Of a DNA stretch of 16,572 nucleotides, positions 7,545 through 14,474 are shown piece by piece (positions within the stretch are counted from its first letter, which is position 1; each line of letters starts with the position of its first letter). Source of the stretch: Desulfobulbaceae bacterium (GTDB lineage: Bacteria; Desulfobacterota; Desulfobulbia; Desulfobulbales; SURF-16); contig JALNXE010000095.1 of assembly GCA_023230525.1 (NCBI GenBank), forward strand, positions 1-16,572. Reading direction: 5' to 3'. The notes below the pieces were generated by a model, which was given only the letters and a program-made list of their open reading frames with translations, was not told where the DNA came from and searched no databases. Position numbers and translations under genes: made by a program.

Positions 7545-7583
7545 GTGCGACAATTTGCCTGATTGAAAGTATCTTTTTTTTCA
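7545..7583 (+). repeat. Dispersed repeat A, copy 3 (diverged)
   Basis: GTGCGACAATTTGCC followed by TTGAAAGTAT and an eight-base T-run aligns with copies 1 and 2 (ATGCGACAATATGCC ... TTGCAAAT ... T-run), at perhaps 70 per cent identity by eye. It sits about 60 bases upstream of the ribosome binding site of the ComEA-like gene. Homology is less certain than for the other two copies. Confidence 0.45.
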
Positions 7584-7639
7584 TAAAAAATAAACCTGAC
7601 GTTTGTTTTGCAAACCAACCCAAATCAAGGAGGCCTACG

Positions 7640-7891
7640 ATGAAGAAGTTGCTGTTAACACTCTGTATGTTGTTTTTCTTTGCTGCATCTGCCCTTGCTG
7701 CCGTCAACATTAACACCGCTGACCTGAAAACCCTTGAATCTCTTCCCGGGATCGGGGCTTCCAAAGCTCAGGCAATTATTGACTATCGGACTGAACATGG
7801 CAATTTCAAATCAATCGATGACCTGAAGAACGTTAAAGGAATCGGCGACAAGGTTCTGGAAAAGATTAAAGACCAAATTGAAGCCAAATAG
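7640..7891 (+). CDS. Small exported helix-hairpin-helix (ComEA-like) protein
   Basis: An 83-residue protein with a signal peptide (1-19 or 20, ASALA cleavage) followed by a tandem helix-hairpin-helix domain: VNINTADLKTLESLPGIGAS at 21-40 and LKNVKGIGDKVLEKI at 62-76. The two GIG hairpins bind the DNA backbone in this family. Only the HhH part of ComEA is present; the longer N-terminal region of Gram-positive ComEA is missing, as is usual for the short periplasmic ComEA proteins of Gram-negative bacteria. ATG 7640 is chosen over an upstream ATG at 7466 because of the strong AAGGAGG site (7627-7633) and the signal peptide that begins there. A terminator follows 14 bases after the stop, so it is a single-gene transcript. 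Periplasmic DNA binding is likely; a role in DNA uptake cannot be shown because no other competence genes are nearby. Confidence 0.9.
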   Translation: MKKLLLTLCMLFFFAASALAAVNINTADLKTLESLPGIGASKAQAIIDYRTEHGNFKSIDDLKNVKGIGDKVLEKIKDQIEAK

Positions 7892-7905
7892 ATTTTCCTG
7901 AATAA

Positions 7906-7938
7906 AGAAGGGCTGCCATTCGTGGCGCCCTTCTTTTC
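7906..7938 (+). terminator. Intrinsic terminator after the ComEA-like gene
   Basis: AGAAGGGCTGCCA (7906-7918) pairs with TGGCGCCCTTCT (7923-7934) around a TTCG loop, with one bulged T, and is followed by a short T-run (7934-7937). Confidence 0.9.
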
Positions 7939-8392
7939 AATTTGTCTGGGCATTTTTTTCTCTAAACCCTGGAAAAGGCATAGCTGCTCGGTATGACGGC
8001 AAGTGGGTTCTGGGAACCAAGATGAAAATAGGTGACCAGGCTTGACAGCGATACCGGGCGCATTCCTGAAATCGGCAGCAGGCTCATCCTGCCGGCAAAC
8101 CATCACCCATTACATCGAATTTCTGCGGGCGTTCTTTCTGGTGCTTCGGGAAGTGCCCCATGCCGTCTTTTGCTATGAGTAACTCTCCAGTGGGCTGTAA
8201 CAGCCGCACATTCTGGATTTTTGGCTGTCTGAAGGCCGGGCGCGGGGGTGGTTGGGGCTGGGAAGAAATCCTACCTGATTGGGGCGTTTGAACAAGTGGA
8301 CTGAGAGCGATTTTCTGTTGACCTTACCCCGTTATATGCTACTGTTTCGAATATATTGCAGGAACAACTGAACCGCTCCGGCCGAGGTTTTT
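7939..8392. other. Gene-free interval upstream of the nucleotidyltransferase pair
   Basis: About 450 bases with no open frame that has both a ribosome binding site and a recognisable protein pattern. The GC-rich part (about 8030-8290) changes to AT-rich sequence just before 8300, where the AbiEii-type pair begins. The GC-rich part may be a decayed coding remnant, but I cannot identify it. Confidence 0.4.
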
Positions 8393-8734
8393 ATGTCCAC
8401 GCCAAAAAATAAATACAATAAAATGATGGGATACTGCGAAAAAATAAATCGTGAATGCCTCTGGGAGTTCAATTTCGACAATGCCGAAATTTTAAAAATG
8501 GCGCAAACTGGAACTGATCAGGAAAAAAAATTCTTATTCAACAAAATTCTGGAAAATTCCTCAGATGTGTTGCAATGCTTAAACATCTTTAACGCCAGTG
8601 ACCAGCGGAAACTGATCCTCGGCTATCAGGTACCGGAATTTAACCATCGCTTTCTTGACAGACGTCACAAAATCATAAAATATTTTATAACCGATGAGCC
8701 AGCCGAAATCCCTGAACTTCGATGGAACATATAG
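8393..8734 (+). CDS. Unrecognised small protein, probable antitoxin partner of the AbiEii-type toxin
   Basis: A 113-residue soluble protein, not recognised. It has no signal peptide or membrane segment, a Lys-rich N-terminus, and a C-terminal part reading KLILGYQVPEFNHRFLDRRHKIIKYF (split residues ~72-98) that is strongly basic and likely helical. It overlaps the nucleotidyltransferase gene by 13 bases (stop at 8732-8734, next ATG at 8722). This arrangement implies coupled translation and is typical of antitoxin-toxin pairs. It is much shorter than the ~200-300-residue AbiEi antitoxins and shows no clear winged-helix or C-terminal AbiEi pattern. GAGG at 8384-8387, five bases before ATG, serves as the ribosome binding site. 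Antitoxin role is inferred from position only. The pair is more AT-rich than its surroundings, suggesting acquisition by transfer. Confidence 0.65.
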   Translation: MSTPKNKYNKMMGYCEKINRECLWEFNFDNAEILKMAQTGTDQEKKFLFNKILENSSDVLQCLNIFNASDQRKLILGYQVPEFNHRFLDRRHKIIKYFITDEPAEIPELRWNI

Positions 8735-9366
8735 ATTACAAACAGCTTTATATGCTTCAGGATAAAATTCTGGAACTGATTTTTTCACAGGATACTGAAT
8801 TTTACCTAACCGGTGGGACCTGCCTGAACCGTTTCTTTTATGAAAAACGACTCTCCGACGACTTAGATTTTTTTACTAATTTTTCGAACACATTTTCTTA
8901 CTCTGCACGAGAAATAATCAACAAGCTCTCCCTCTTCGCCATCAACAAGGTTGTCGACTCAAAAGATTTCATACGCATCAATGTCATTGATAATGACATT
9001 CTGTTGCAAATTGATTTTGTAAATGACCATGTGAAAAGATTTGGCGACATTATCTATCAAGGGCCTTACCGGCTTGATAACCCTCTAAATATATTATCAA
9101 ATAAAATATCAGCTGTTATTGGTCGAGACAATCCTAAAGACATCTTTGATATTTTTCTGATCACACAGAACACTTCATGCAAGTGGTCCGATATTTTGGC
9201 GGAGGCAAAGGAAAAATTGTTCTTCCAGAAAGAAGACCTGCTCTACCGGCTGCAATCATTCCCCGTCTCACTGCTGAACAGGCTGAGGATAACCGATGAA
9301 CACTTTCTGGATGATTTCGAACCAAAATTTGCCAAAATTATAAACGATATCAAGGAGTGTAAGTAA
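8722..9366 (+). CDS. AbiEii/AbiGii-type nucleotidyltransferase toxin
   Basis: A 214-residue member of the minimal nucleotidyltransferase superfamily used as type IV toxin-antitoxin and abortive-infection toxins. Motif I reads LTGGTCLNRFF (29-39), with Gly31-Gly32 at the nucleotide site. RLSDDLDFF (43-51) carries the metal-binding Asp47 and Asp49. LLQIDFV (94-100) supplies the third carboxylate, Asp98. NKISAVIGRDNPKDIFDIFLI (split 127-147) gives the conserved Lys128, Arg135 and Asp140/Asp143 of the C-terminal motif. All key residues seem present, so it should be active. Known relatives add nucleotides to tRNA or other targets and stop growth, for example during phage infection. The start is set by the 13-base overlap with the partner gene; no strong ribosome binding site precedes it, which favours translational coupling. 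The target is unknown. At 214 residues it is shorter than typical AbiEii (~300). Confidence 0.88.
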   Translation: MEHIDYKQLYMLQDKILELIFSQDTEFYLTGGTCLNRFFYEKRLSDDLDFFTNFSNTFSYSAREIINKLSLFAINKVVDSKDFIRINVIDNDILLQIDFVNDHVKRFGDIIYQGPYRLDNPLNILSNKISAVIGRDNPKDIFDIFLITQNTSCKWSDILAEAKEKLFFQKEDLLYRLQSFPVSLLNRLRITDEHFLDDFEPKFAKIINDIKECK

Positions 9367-9491
9367 ATTCAGTTTGACAACCGAAAAGCATATGGATTTA
9401 GAAGCTTCGACATCATCAGAATCGCCCTATATCATGCGCTCTGTAAATGCCAGAACCCAAATTCACCCACAAATTTTGCTGAGGAACCTTT

Positions 9492-9923
9492 TTACTTTTT
9501 ATTTTTCTTTATATTTTCAGCGAAAAAAGCAACAACTGCCCCTAAAATAAAACAGCCAACCGCATAATATAGAAGATCTAACGATAGTTGCCGGGATACT
9601 TGCGGAAGAACATAAATTCCTTCAACCGAAGTTGATTGCGCAAAACCTTGCCAACTAAAAATTATATTTGGTAAAGAGGAAAATAATCCACAAATCCCAC
9701 CCTTTAAAAGTGTTGAAAAATTTCTAAGTTTTTTTGGAGTTGATAAAAAATCAAAAAAAAGCATGTAACATATTGAAAAAATGGCTCCCTGCCCCCCCCA
9801 AAATAACACAGCCATAAAGTTCTCACGAAGAAACGGAGTCACTAAGCAAAAATTGATAAATGCATAAAGTGCCCCCCCCAAAAAACCGATTATAATTTTT
9901 ATGAATAATCTACAAATTAACAA
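9492..9923 (-). CDS. Four-helix membrane protein, candidate immunity protein of the RHS tail
   Basis: A 143-residue integral membrane protein, not recognised by family. Hydrophobic segments lie at roughly residues 5-29, 38-58, 72-92 and 113-135, ending in a Lys-rich tail ENIKKNKK. It starts at a TTG (9921-9923) directly after the RHS stop codon, with GAGGG inside the last RHS codons as ribosome binding site; the next ATG (residue 37) would remove the first helix. The small gene just downstream of an RHS/polymorphic toxin gene usually encodes the immunity protein, and a membrane protein suggests the toxin acts at or from outside the membrane. It is AT-rich like the RHS tail. It contains two runs of eight G on the coding strand (9872-9879 and 9792-9799), slippage-prone sites. 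Both frames are intact here. Immunity role is inference. Confidence 0.7.
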   Translation of the reverse strand: MLICRLFIKIIIGFLGGALYAFINFCLVTPFLRENFMAVLFWGGQGAIFSICYMLFFDFLSTPKKLRNFSTLLKGGICGLFSSLPNIIFSWQGFAQSTSVEGIYVLPQVSRQLSLDLLYYAVGCFILGAVVAFFAENIKKNKK

Positions 9924-12900
9924 TTAACCGCCCTCAATATTATTGTATTTATTGCAAAAATGTTGCCCGCCTAATGCTCTTGCGTTACCAATATTATCTT
10001 GGCATCCATTCTTTCTAGCGTCCCTCATATCTTTCTCAATGTCGAATAGACTGCTAACAGGGTGTGGACTATTTCCTAAAGGATTCGGTGCCATTACATT
10101 GTTAACATTAGTTGTTGGTATTGGTAGATATCGTTCATGCACAACTAGTATTTTCATTGTTTCATCGGTGCAGGTATTTTGGCATTTAGCATAAAGAAAT
10201 CTACCACTATACCATTGAACTCCATGAAACTCTTTGTTAACTCTTTTGTCTTCCCATCCCACAAATCTCCACCAAAGACCATCTGGATCCACATTATTGA
10301 CAGGATTGCCATTAACATACCCATACAGAACAACATCCCCCCCAGCAAAGCCAATCGGGTCCTTACTTATAAACCTGCCAATCTGCGGGTCATAGTACCG
10401 TGCTCTGTAAAAATACAACCCGGTCTCACCATCCCACTCACGGCCAGTAAACCCATACGACTGCTTCACAAGGTTACCCTCTTGTCGCATATTGCCAAAC
10501 GAATCATACTCATAGGTTTGCACTAACTGGCCATTGGCATCGGTCAGGCTGATGATGCTGCCCAGCCCATCGGCATGATAAAAGTATACTCTGCCATTCT
10601 GTTCGATAGCAAGGGGCTCATCAATGCCAGGCCCATGCACAAAACGGTTTATAGATGGTTTGCTGATCCGTTTCTGCCAATGCCTCTTGCCTGACTCGCT
10701 GTGGCCTTGATCCTCACCATCCTCATCATCACCGCCTGAGCGAATCTCCAGGATGATATCCTCGTTGTCGTAGACGTAGTTATAGGTTCTGGTCTTGACG
10801 CAGCTTGCCTGGTCACCGGGCTCAATCTCCTCAACCCTTTTTTCGATCCTGCGGCCAAATGGGTCGTACTTGAAAGAGACGGTCTTGATCTCGTCCTCCT
10901 TGGTACTGGTTGCCTTGACTAGACGATTCTCAAAGTCATATTCATAGGTCCAGGTATCCTGGTCGTCGCTGCTTGTTTCGATCTTAGCACTCTGGTTGCC
11001 GTTGGCATCATAAAGGAATTCGAATTTCCTGCTGGCAAGCAGCTGGTTGGCTTCGTTATGGGTGTATATGTCATCCCATCGCGGGCCGCTAATTCGGTTG
11101 CCCACCGGATCGTAACTTAAGGATTCCGACAGGTTGCGCAGCTCACTCTCCCATTGTTTGCCTTCGCGCACGGCCAGGGTATCGATGAGCTGGTACGCCG
11201 CATCATAAGTGAAGTCAAAGCGCTCGGCCATATAGTGATGACTATGGCCGCCGCCATAGCCTCTGCGCTCTTCCACGCTCTTGGAAAGCCTGTTGCCCAC
11301 TGCGTCATGGCTGTATAAAAGAGAGCTCAACAGATCGTCCCGGTTGCCACGCCTGGTGATGATCTCGGTGAGCAGGCCCGCCGTATCGTAGCCGTATTCT
11401 GTGGTAACGCCGTTGGGCGCGGATAGTTCGGTGCGACGGCCCAGGGCGTTGTAACCCAAGCTGAAAGCACCCAGGAAGGAGTCGATTGCCATGATCCTGT
11501 TTGCTTCGTCATAGCGGTAATCAACCTTATCGCCGTCCGGCATGATCATTCGGGTGCGGTTGCCCAGCTTATCATACTCATAGCTGATGGTGTTCCCGTT
11601 GGCATCTGTGATGGAAAGCAGCCGGCCCAGGGTATCATAGGTCATGGAGTAGGCGATATGCTGGTTGGCCGCCGTCAGCAAGCGGCCCTTTGCATCATAG
11701 CTGAAGGAGGCCGAGGTGCCGTCCGGAAAACTCTTGGCCAGCAGCCGACCGAGGGCGTCGTAGGTGTAGGCAATGGTGTTGCCTGCACTGTCAATGCGGG
11801 CGATGACGTTGCCCCTGGCATCGTACTGATAGGCGACGGTCTTGCCCAGGGGATCGGTCTCCCGAATCAGGCGGCCCAGGCTGTCGTATGCAAAGTTGGT
11901 GGTCTGTCCCTTGGCATCGCTGAGGCTTGCGGGCAGCTTGCTGCCGGCCAGATAGGTAATAACGGTCATCTGGTTCAGGGCATCGATGCTGCGGGTGACC
12001 TGCCGGTGGTGGTCATACTCGTAGCGGGTGATGTTGCCGTTGGCATCGGTTACCGCCACCCGATTGCCCAAGACATCGTATAGAGAGCTGGTCACCTGGC
12101 CCTTGGGATCGGTCCTGGTCAGCATGCGGCCCAGAGTATCATAGGTAAAGACAGTGGTGTTGCCCAGGGCGTCGGTCAAGGCAGTCAGGTTACCGGCCGC
12201 GTCATAGGCCATGCTGGTGACGGAGCCGAGCGGGTCGGTGTAGGAAGCGGCATTGCCTTGGCTGTCATAGGACAAGGTGGAGATTCGTCCCAGGGCATCG
12301 GTGCTGCTGATAAGTCTGCCTTTATTGTCGTAGGCATAGGTTGTGGTGTTGCCCAGGGCGTCGGTGGAGGTGAGCAGGTTGCCGTTGGCATCATAGGTAA
12401 AAGCGGTCACTGCGCCCTGCGGGTCGGTGACCGAGGTGACCCGGCTCATTTCGTTATAAGTGTAGCTGTTGGTCTGACCGAGCTGGTCGGTGCTGGAGAG
12501 CAGGTTGCCCTTGGCATCGTAGGTCATGCTCACGGTGCCCGAGGCATCGGCGACCGAGGTCTTGTTGCCGGCATCGTCCCAGGTGTTGGCGGTGATATTG
12601 CCGGCCGCGTCCTTTTTATGGATGATCTTCTGGTCCTGGTCAATGGTGTACTCGGTGGCGTTGCCGGCAGGATCAATAACGTGGGTAAGTGTATCGTTCA
12701 CATATTCAACGGTACGGGTCTCTCCGGCACTGTTCACCGTGGAGACCACCCGGTCCTGGTCATCGTAATGGTAGTTATTGGTCTGCCCTGCCGGGTTGGT
12801 CTTGGAAACGTAATTGTGCTCATCGTCATAGCCGTAGCTGATGGTCTGGCCGGCCGGGTCGGTGATGGAGGTGAGGTTGCTGTTGCTGTCGTAGGTGAAG

Positions 12901-13466
12901 GCGAAGGATTTATTGTCACTCGAAGTGATGGCGATGATGCGGCCCAGGCTGTCCGTGGCAAACGCGAGTTCTTCGCCGTTGGGGCCGGTGAGCATGGAGA
13001 GCCTGTCATTATCGTAGACCAGGCTGGTGGCATTGCCGTTGCTGTCCATGATCGCAAGGGGCTTACCGGTTGCATCAAAGTCGACAGAGCTGCCGGACTT
13101 GCGGTGCAGGCGGAAGGCATCGCCGAGCTTTTCCAGGCGATCATGCACATCCGCGGCAGAGGTGAAGGAGCCGTCGCCGTTTGGGGTGAACATCTCCTCT
13201 GATCCGTCCAGATCAATGAGCACGCCGGAGCCGTCCGGGTTAATCAGCAGACGAATGTCAAAATTTGCATTCCATCCATAGCCGACCACGCTCTCCCGCT
13301 CAGACTTGGAGTTGTAGGAGATTGTCACCGGCAGCTTGCCAAGCGGCGAGACGCTTACCTGCTCGTACAGGTTGCCGTTGGCGACATTCACCGAGGCTGC
13401 ATGAAGTGGCAAAGCAATGCCCAGACTGAAAATAATGGCCACGAAGATAGTGATCAGCTTTTTCAT
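9924..13466 (-). CDS. Exported RHS/YD-repeat protein with polymorphic C-terminal tail
   Basis: A 1180-residue RHS-family protein. The start ATG at 13464-13466 (MKKLITIF..., GGGAGC eight bases upstream) is preferred to an upstream codon at 13541 because it begins a clean Sec signal peptide (1-23, LHA cleavage). Residues 24-135 form the N-terminal region with a VSVSPLGKLPVTISYNS segment. Residues ~139-905 hold more than 30 YD repeats, which build the hollow beta-cocoon of RHS/teneurin proteins. A charged linker (~911-934) follows, then the conserved core 942-1064 (ETGLYFYRARYYDP, GRFISKDPIGFAGG, NNVDPDGL). The last 116 residues (1065-1180, bases 9927-10274) lie after the DPDGL boundary where RHS toxins vary; they contain four Cys (1095, 1099, 1155, 1171) and match no toxin I know. 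The GC-rich core against the AT-rich tail is typical of tip exchange. It lacks VgrG/PAAR parts, so type VI delivery is not indicated. Confidence 0.9.
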   Translation of the reverse strand: MKKLITIFVAIIFSLGIALPLHAASVNVANGNLYEQVSVSPLGKLPVTISYNSKSERESVVGYGWNANFDIRLLINPDGSGVLIDLDGSEEMFTPNGDGSFTSAADVHDRLEKLGDAFRLHRKSGSSVDFDATGKPLAIMDSNGNATSLVYDNDRLSMLTGPNGEELAFATDSLGRIIAITSSDNKSFAFTYDSNSNLTSITDPAGQTISYGYDDEHNYVSKTNPAGQTNNYHYDDQDRVVSTVNSAGETRTVEYVNDTLTHVIDPAGNATEYTIDQDQKIIHKKDAAGNITANTWDDAGNKTSVADASGTVSMTYDAKGNLLSSTDQLGQTNSYTYNEMSRVTSVTDPQGAVTAFTYDANGNLLTSTDALGNTTTYAYDNKGRLISSTDALGRISTLSYDSQGNAASYTDPLGSVTSMAYDAAGNLTALTDALGNTTVFTYDTLGRMLTRTDPKGQVTSSLYDVLGNRVAVTDANGNITRYEYDHHRQVTRSIDALNQMTVITYLAGSKLPASLSDAKGQTTNFAYDSLGRLIRETDPLGKTVAYQYDARGNVIARIDSAGNTIAYTYDALGRLLAKSFPDGTSASFSYDAKGRLLTAANQHIAYSMTYDTLGRLLSITDANGNTISYEYDKLGNRTRMIMPDGDKVDYRYDEANRIMAIDSFLGAFSLGYNALGRRTELSAPNGVTTEYGYDTAGLLTEIITRRGNRDDLLSSLLYSHDAVGNRLSKSVEERRGYGGGHSHHYMAERFDFTYDAAYQLIDTLAVREGKQWESELRNLSESLSYDPVGNRISGPRWDDIYTHNEANQLLASRKFEFLYDANGNQSAKIETSSDDQDTWTYEYDFENRLVKATSTKEDEIKTVSFKYDPFGRRIEKRVEEIEPGDQASCVKTRTYNYVYDNEDIILEIRSGGDDEDGEDQGHSESGKRHWQKRISKPSINRFVHGPGIDEPLAIEQNGRVYFYHADGLGSIISLTDANGQLVQTYEYDSFGNMRQEGNLVKQSYGFTGREWDGETGLYFYRARYYDPQIGRFISKDPIGFAGGDVVLYGYVNGNPVNNVDPDGLWWRFVGWEDKRVNKEFHGVQWYSGRFLYAKCQNTCTDETMKILVVHERYLPIPTTNVNNVMAPNPLGNSPHPVSSLFDIEKDMRDARKNGCQDNIGNARALGGQHFCNKYNNIEGG
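10752..13052 (-). repeat. YD-repeat region inside the RHS gene
   Basis: Protein-level repeat of about 20-22 residues with consensus like GNTTTYAYDNKGRLISSTDA, more than 30 units counted by eye. The matching ~63-base DNA periodicity, including recurrent GTTGCCCAGGGCGTCGGT-like blocks on the plus strand, comes from the coding repeat and is not a CRISPR or satellite. Ends are approximate. Confidence 0.85.
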
Positions 13467-13573
13467 GGTTTCCGCTCCCAATATTTCGGAAATAATCTGT
13501 TGGTTTTCTGCTCCAGCGCGGCCGGCAACCGCAAACAGCACCGGAAATAGTTGCCCGTGCAGGCCCCACCATC

Positions 13574-14263
13574 CTAATCAAATGCCACGAGATTTTTGTT
13601 GCTGTGGCATCCGCCTGGATCAGGATCCGGACTCTGGTTGTCCTGCGCAGGGGCTGGCTCACCGATGAAAAATGGCACAGAGTAGCTGGTGATCACCTCT
13701 CCGTAACGCTTTTGGGCGTAGCCCATATACCACCAGTAAGCAGGCTTGCAGTAGAGAGAAAAGATATCGATAAGCTCAATCAGGATTTCGTGGGGCGCAT
13801 CTTTCTGCAGGTTTTTCAGCGAAACTGAAAAGGAATAGTTCAACAAGGTATTGAGCCGGTCGTACTCGGTGCCAATGACATAACCATGCCCATAACGAAC
13901 TGACCCTATACTGTGGCGTTTTCCTCCATCAAGACGGAAAAAGAGTTCGGCATAATAGCCGACCGGCCCGCCGTCACGGCCATCCCAGTAGCGGGGCTGA
14001 AATGTTCCTATGCCGCCTGAGCAATATTCGGTAGGACCGGTGAAATTCGGGGTTGCGTCTTCCGTGAGGATATAGGCGCCGGATACGGCAAGGGAAACCT
14101 GATCCGTCGGCACGGCAATGATATCTATATCGTCAACAACCGGCGAAGTCACCATCACCTCGCCAGTCGCACCTTGGGATTTGCTTGCAATCAGGCAACA
14201 GAAAAAAAGAAAACAGAGAGTTTTCATAGATGAGGGGAAATGCATACCCGGCCACTTATTCAT
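13574..14263 (-). CDS. Exported protein of unknown function, first gene of the riboswitch-controlled operon
   Basis: A 229-residue protein with an N-terminal signal peptide: hydrophobic TLCFLFFCCLIAS at 15-27, likely cleavage near SQGA (29-32). I do not recognise a family. The mature part has a beta-rich look (VSLAVSGAYILTED, YAELFFRLDGG), several aromatic stretches (KPAYWWYMGYAQKRYG) and three Cys, and ends in a Pro/Asp-rich tail with DPDPGGCHSN. The ATG at 14261-14263 is favoured by GGAGG six bases upstream; the internal Met13 has no such site. It is the first gene after the c-di-GMP riboswitch and terminator. The RHS gene begins 107 bases after its stop with no terminator between, so co-transcription is likely. 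It could be a surface partner or export aid for the RHS protein; nothing in the sequence proves this. Confidence 0.75.
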   Translation of the reverse strand: MNKWPGMHFPSSMKTLCFLFFCCLIASKSQGATGEVMVTSPVVDDIDIIAVPTDQVSLAVSGAYILTEDATPNFTGPTEYCSGGIGTFQPRYWDGRDGGPVGYYAELFFRLDGGKRHSIGSVRYGHGYVIGTEYDRLNTLLNYSFSVSLKNLQKDAPHEILIELIDIFSLYCKPAYWWYMGYAQKRYGEVITSYSVPFFIGEPAPAQDNQSPDPDPGGCHSNKNLVAFD

Positions 14264-14307
14264 TCGTTTCCTCCACTTGGTTCGAGGTCAAAATGTCGGC
14301 TCGCAAA

Positions 14308-14344
14308 CAAAAAAAGCCCGCCTTCGAAAACCGAAGACGGGCTT
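14308..14344 (-). terminator. Riboswitch-associated intrinsic terminator
   Basis: In the minus-strand RNA, AAGCCCGTCTTCG pairs with CGAAGGCGGGCTT (13 pairs, one of them U-G) around a five-base loop (plus-strand 14314-14344). It is followed by a run of seven U (plus-strand A 14309-14315). It lies between the c-di-GMP-I aptamer and the first gene of the operon, the classical place for a transcription-attenuating expression platform. Confidence 0.92.
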
Positions 14345-14363
14345 AAAACGTATTGCGCAGTAT

Positions 14364-14440
14364 CTCTTCGGCAACCCGGCTGCCTCCTTGAGGCCCGTGG
14401 CTTTGCGTCCCCGGATCGCTCCGGGTTTGCCTTTGTCGTG
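14364..14440 (-). promoter_or_regulatory. Cyclic di-GMP-I (GEMM) riboswitch aptamer
   Basis: Read on the minus strand, this has all the conserved blocks of the GEMM/c-di-GMP-I aptamer. GGCAAACC is at 14424-14431. The P2 stem CCCGGA/TCCGGG (14420-14425 with 14410-14415) is closed by a GCGA GNRA tetraloop (14416-14419). The joining strand GGACGCAAAGCC is at 14399-14410. P3 has GCCTC/GAGGC arms (14390-14394 with 14382-14386), and GGGTTGCCGAAG forms the 3' strand. The G before C in GGC and the first C of GCC, which correspond to the ligand-contacting G20 and C92 of the Vibrio Vc2 aptamer by my alignment, are present. So c-di-GMP is more likely the ligand than the cyclic AMP-GMP variant. Promoter and terminator flank it in the right order. 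It should set read-through into the exported protein-RHS-membrane protein operon. Confidence 0.95.
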
Positions 14441-14445
14441 TAATC

Positions 14446-14474
14446 AGGTTAAGGGATTCAAAATGTCCAGTCAA
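14446..14474 (-). promoter_or_regulatory. Promoter of the riboswitch-RHS operon
   Basis: Minus strand: TTGACT (14469-14474) and TAACCT (14446-14451) with a 17-base spacer. The -35 is good and the -10 is weak (3 of 6). The implied start falls a few bases before the aptamer, which supports it. Confidence 0.65.

Noticed and set aside
7466..7639. N-terminal extension of the ComEA-like protein from ATG 7466
   Set aside because: The signal peptide and strong AAGGAGG site place the start at 7640; the extension covers repeat A copy 3 and is not protein-like.
7640..7891. Evidence for natural competence
   Set aside because: A lone ComEA-like HhH protein is common in non-competent bacteria and no ComEC, ComF or pilus genes are nearby.
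10752..13052. Regularly spaced DNA repeats resembling a CRISPR or satellite array
   Set aside because: Period and variation follow the ~21-residue YD coding repeat in an intact reading frame; spacing and identity are not CRISPR-like.
12258..13202. 314-codon open frame on the plus strand, Gly/Val-rich
   Set aside because: It is antisense to the YD repeats of the RHS gene and its low-complexity sequence mirrors that repeat; no ribosome binding site or family pattern.
13467..13541. N-terminal extension of the RHS protein from 13541
   Set aside because: It would bury the signal peptide behind 25 residues; the ATG at 13464-13466 has its own ribosome binding site.
14364..14440. Cyclic AMP-GMP (GEMM-Ib) specificity of the riboswitch
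   Set aside because: The position I align with Vc2 G20 is G, whereas the cAMP-GMP variants carry A there; the alignment is by eye, so a binding test would settle it.
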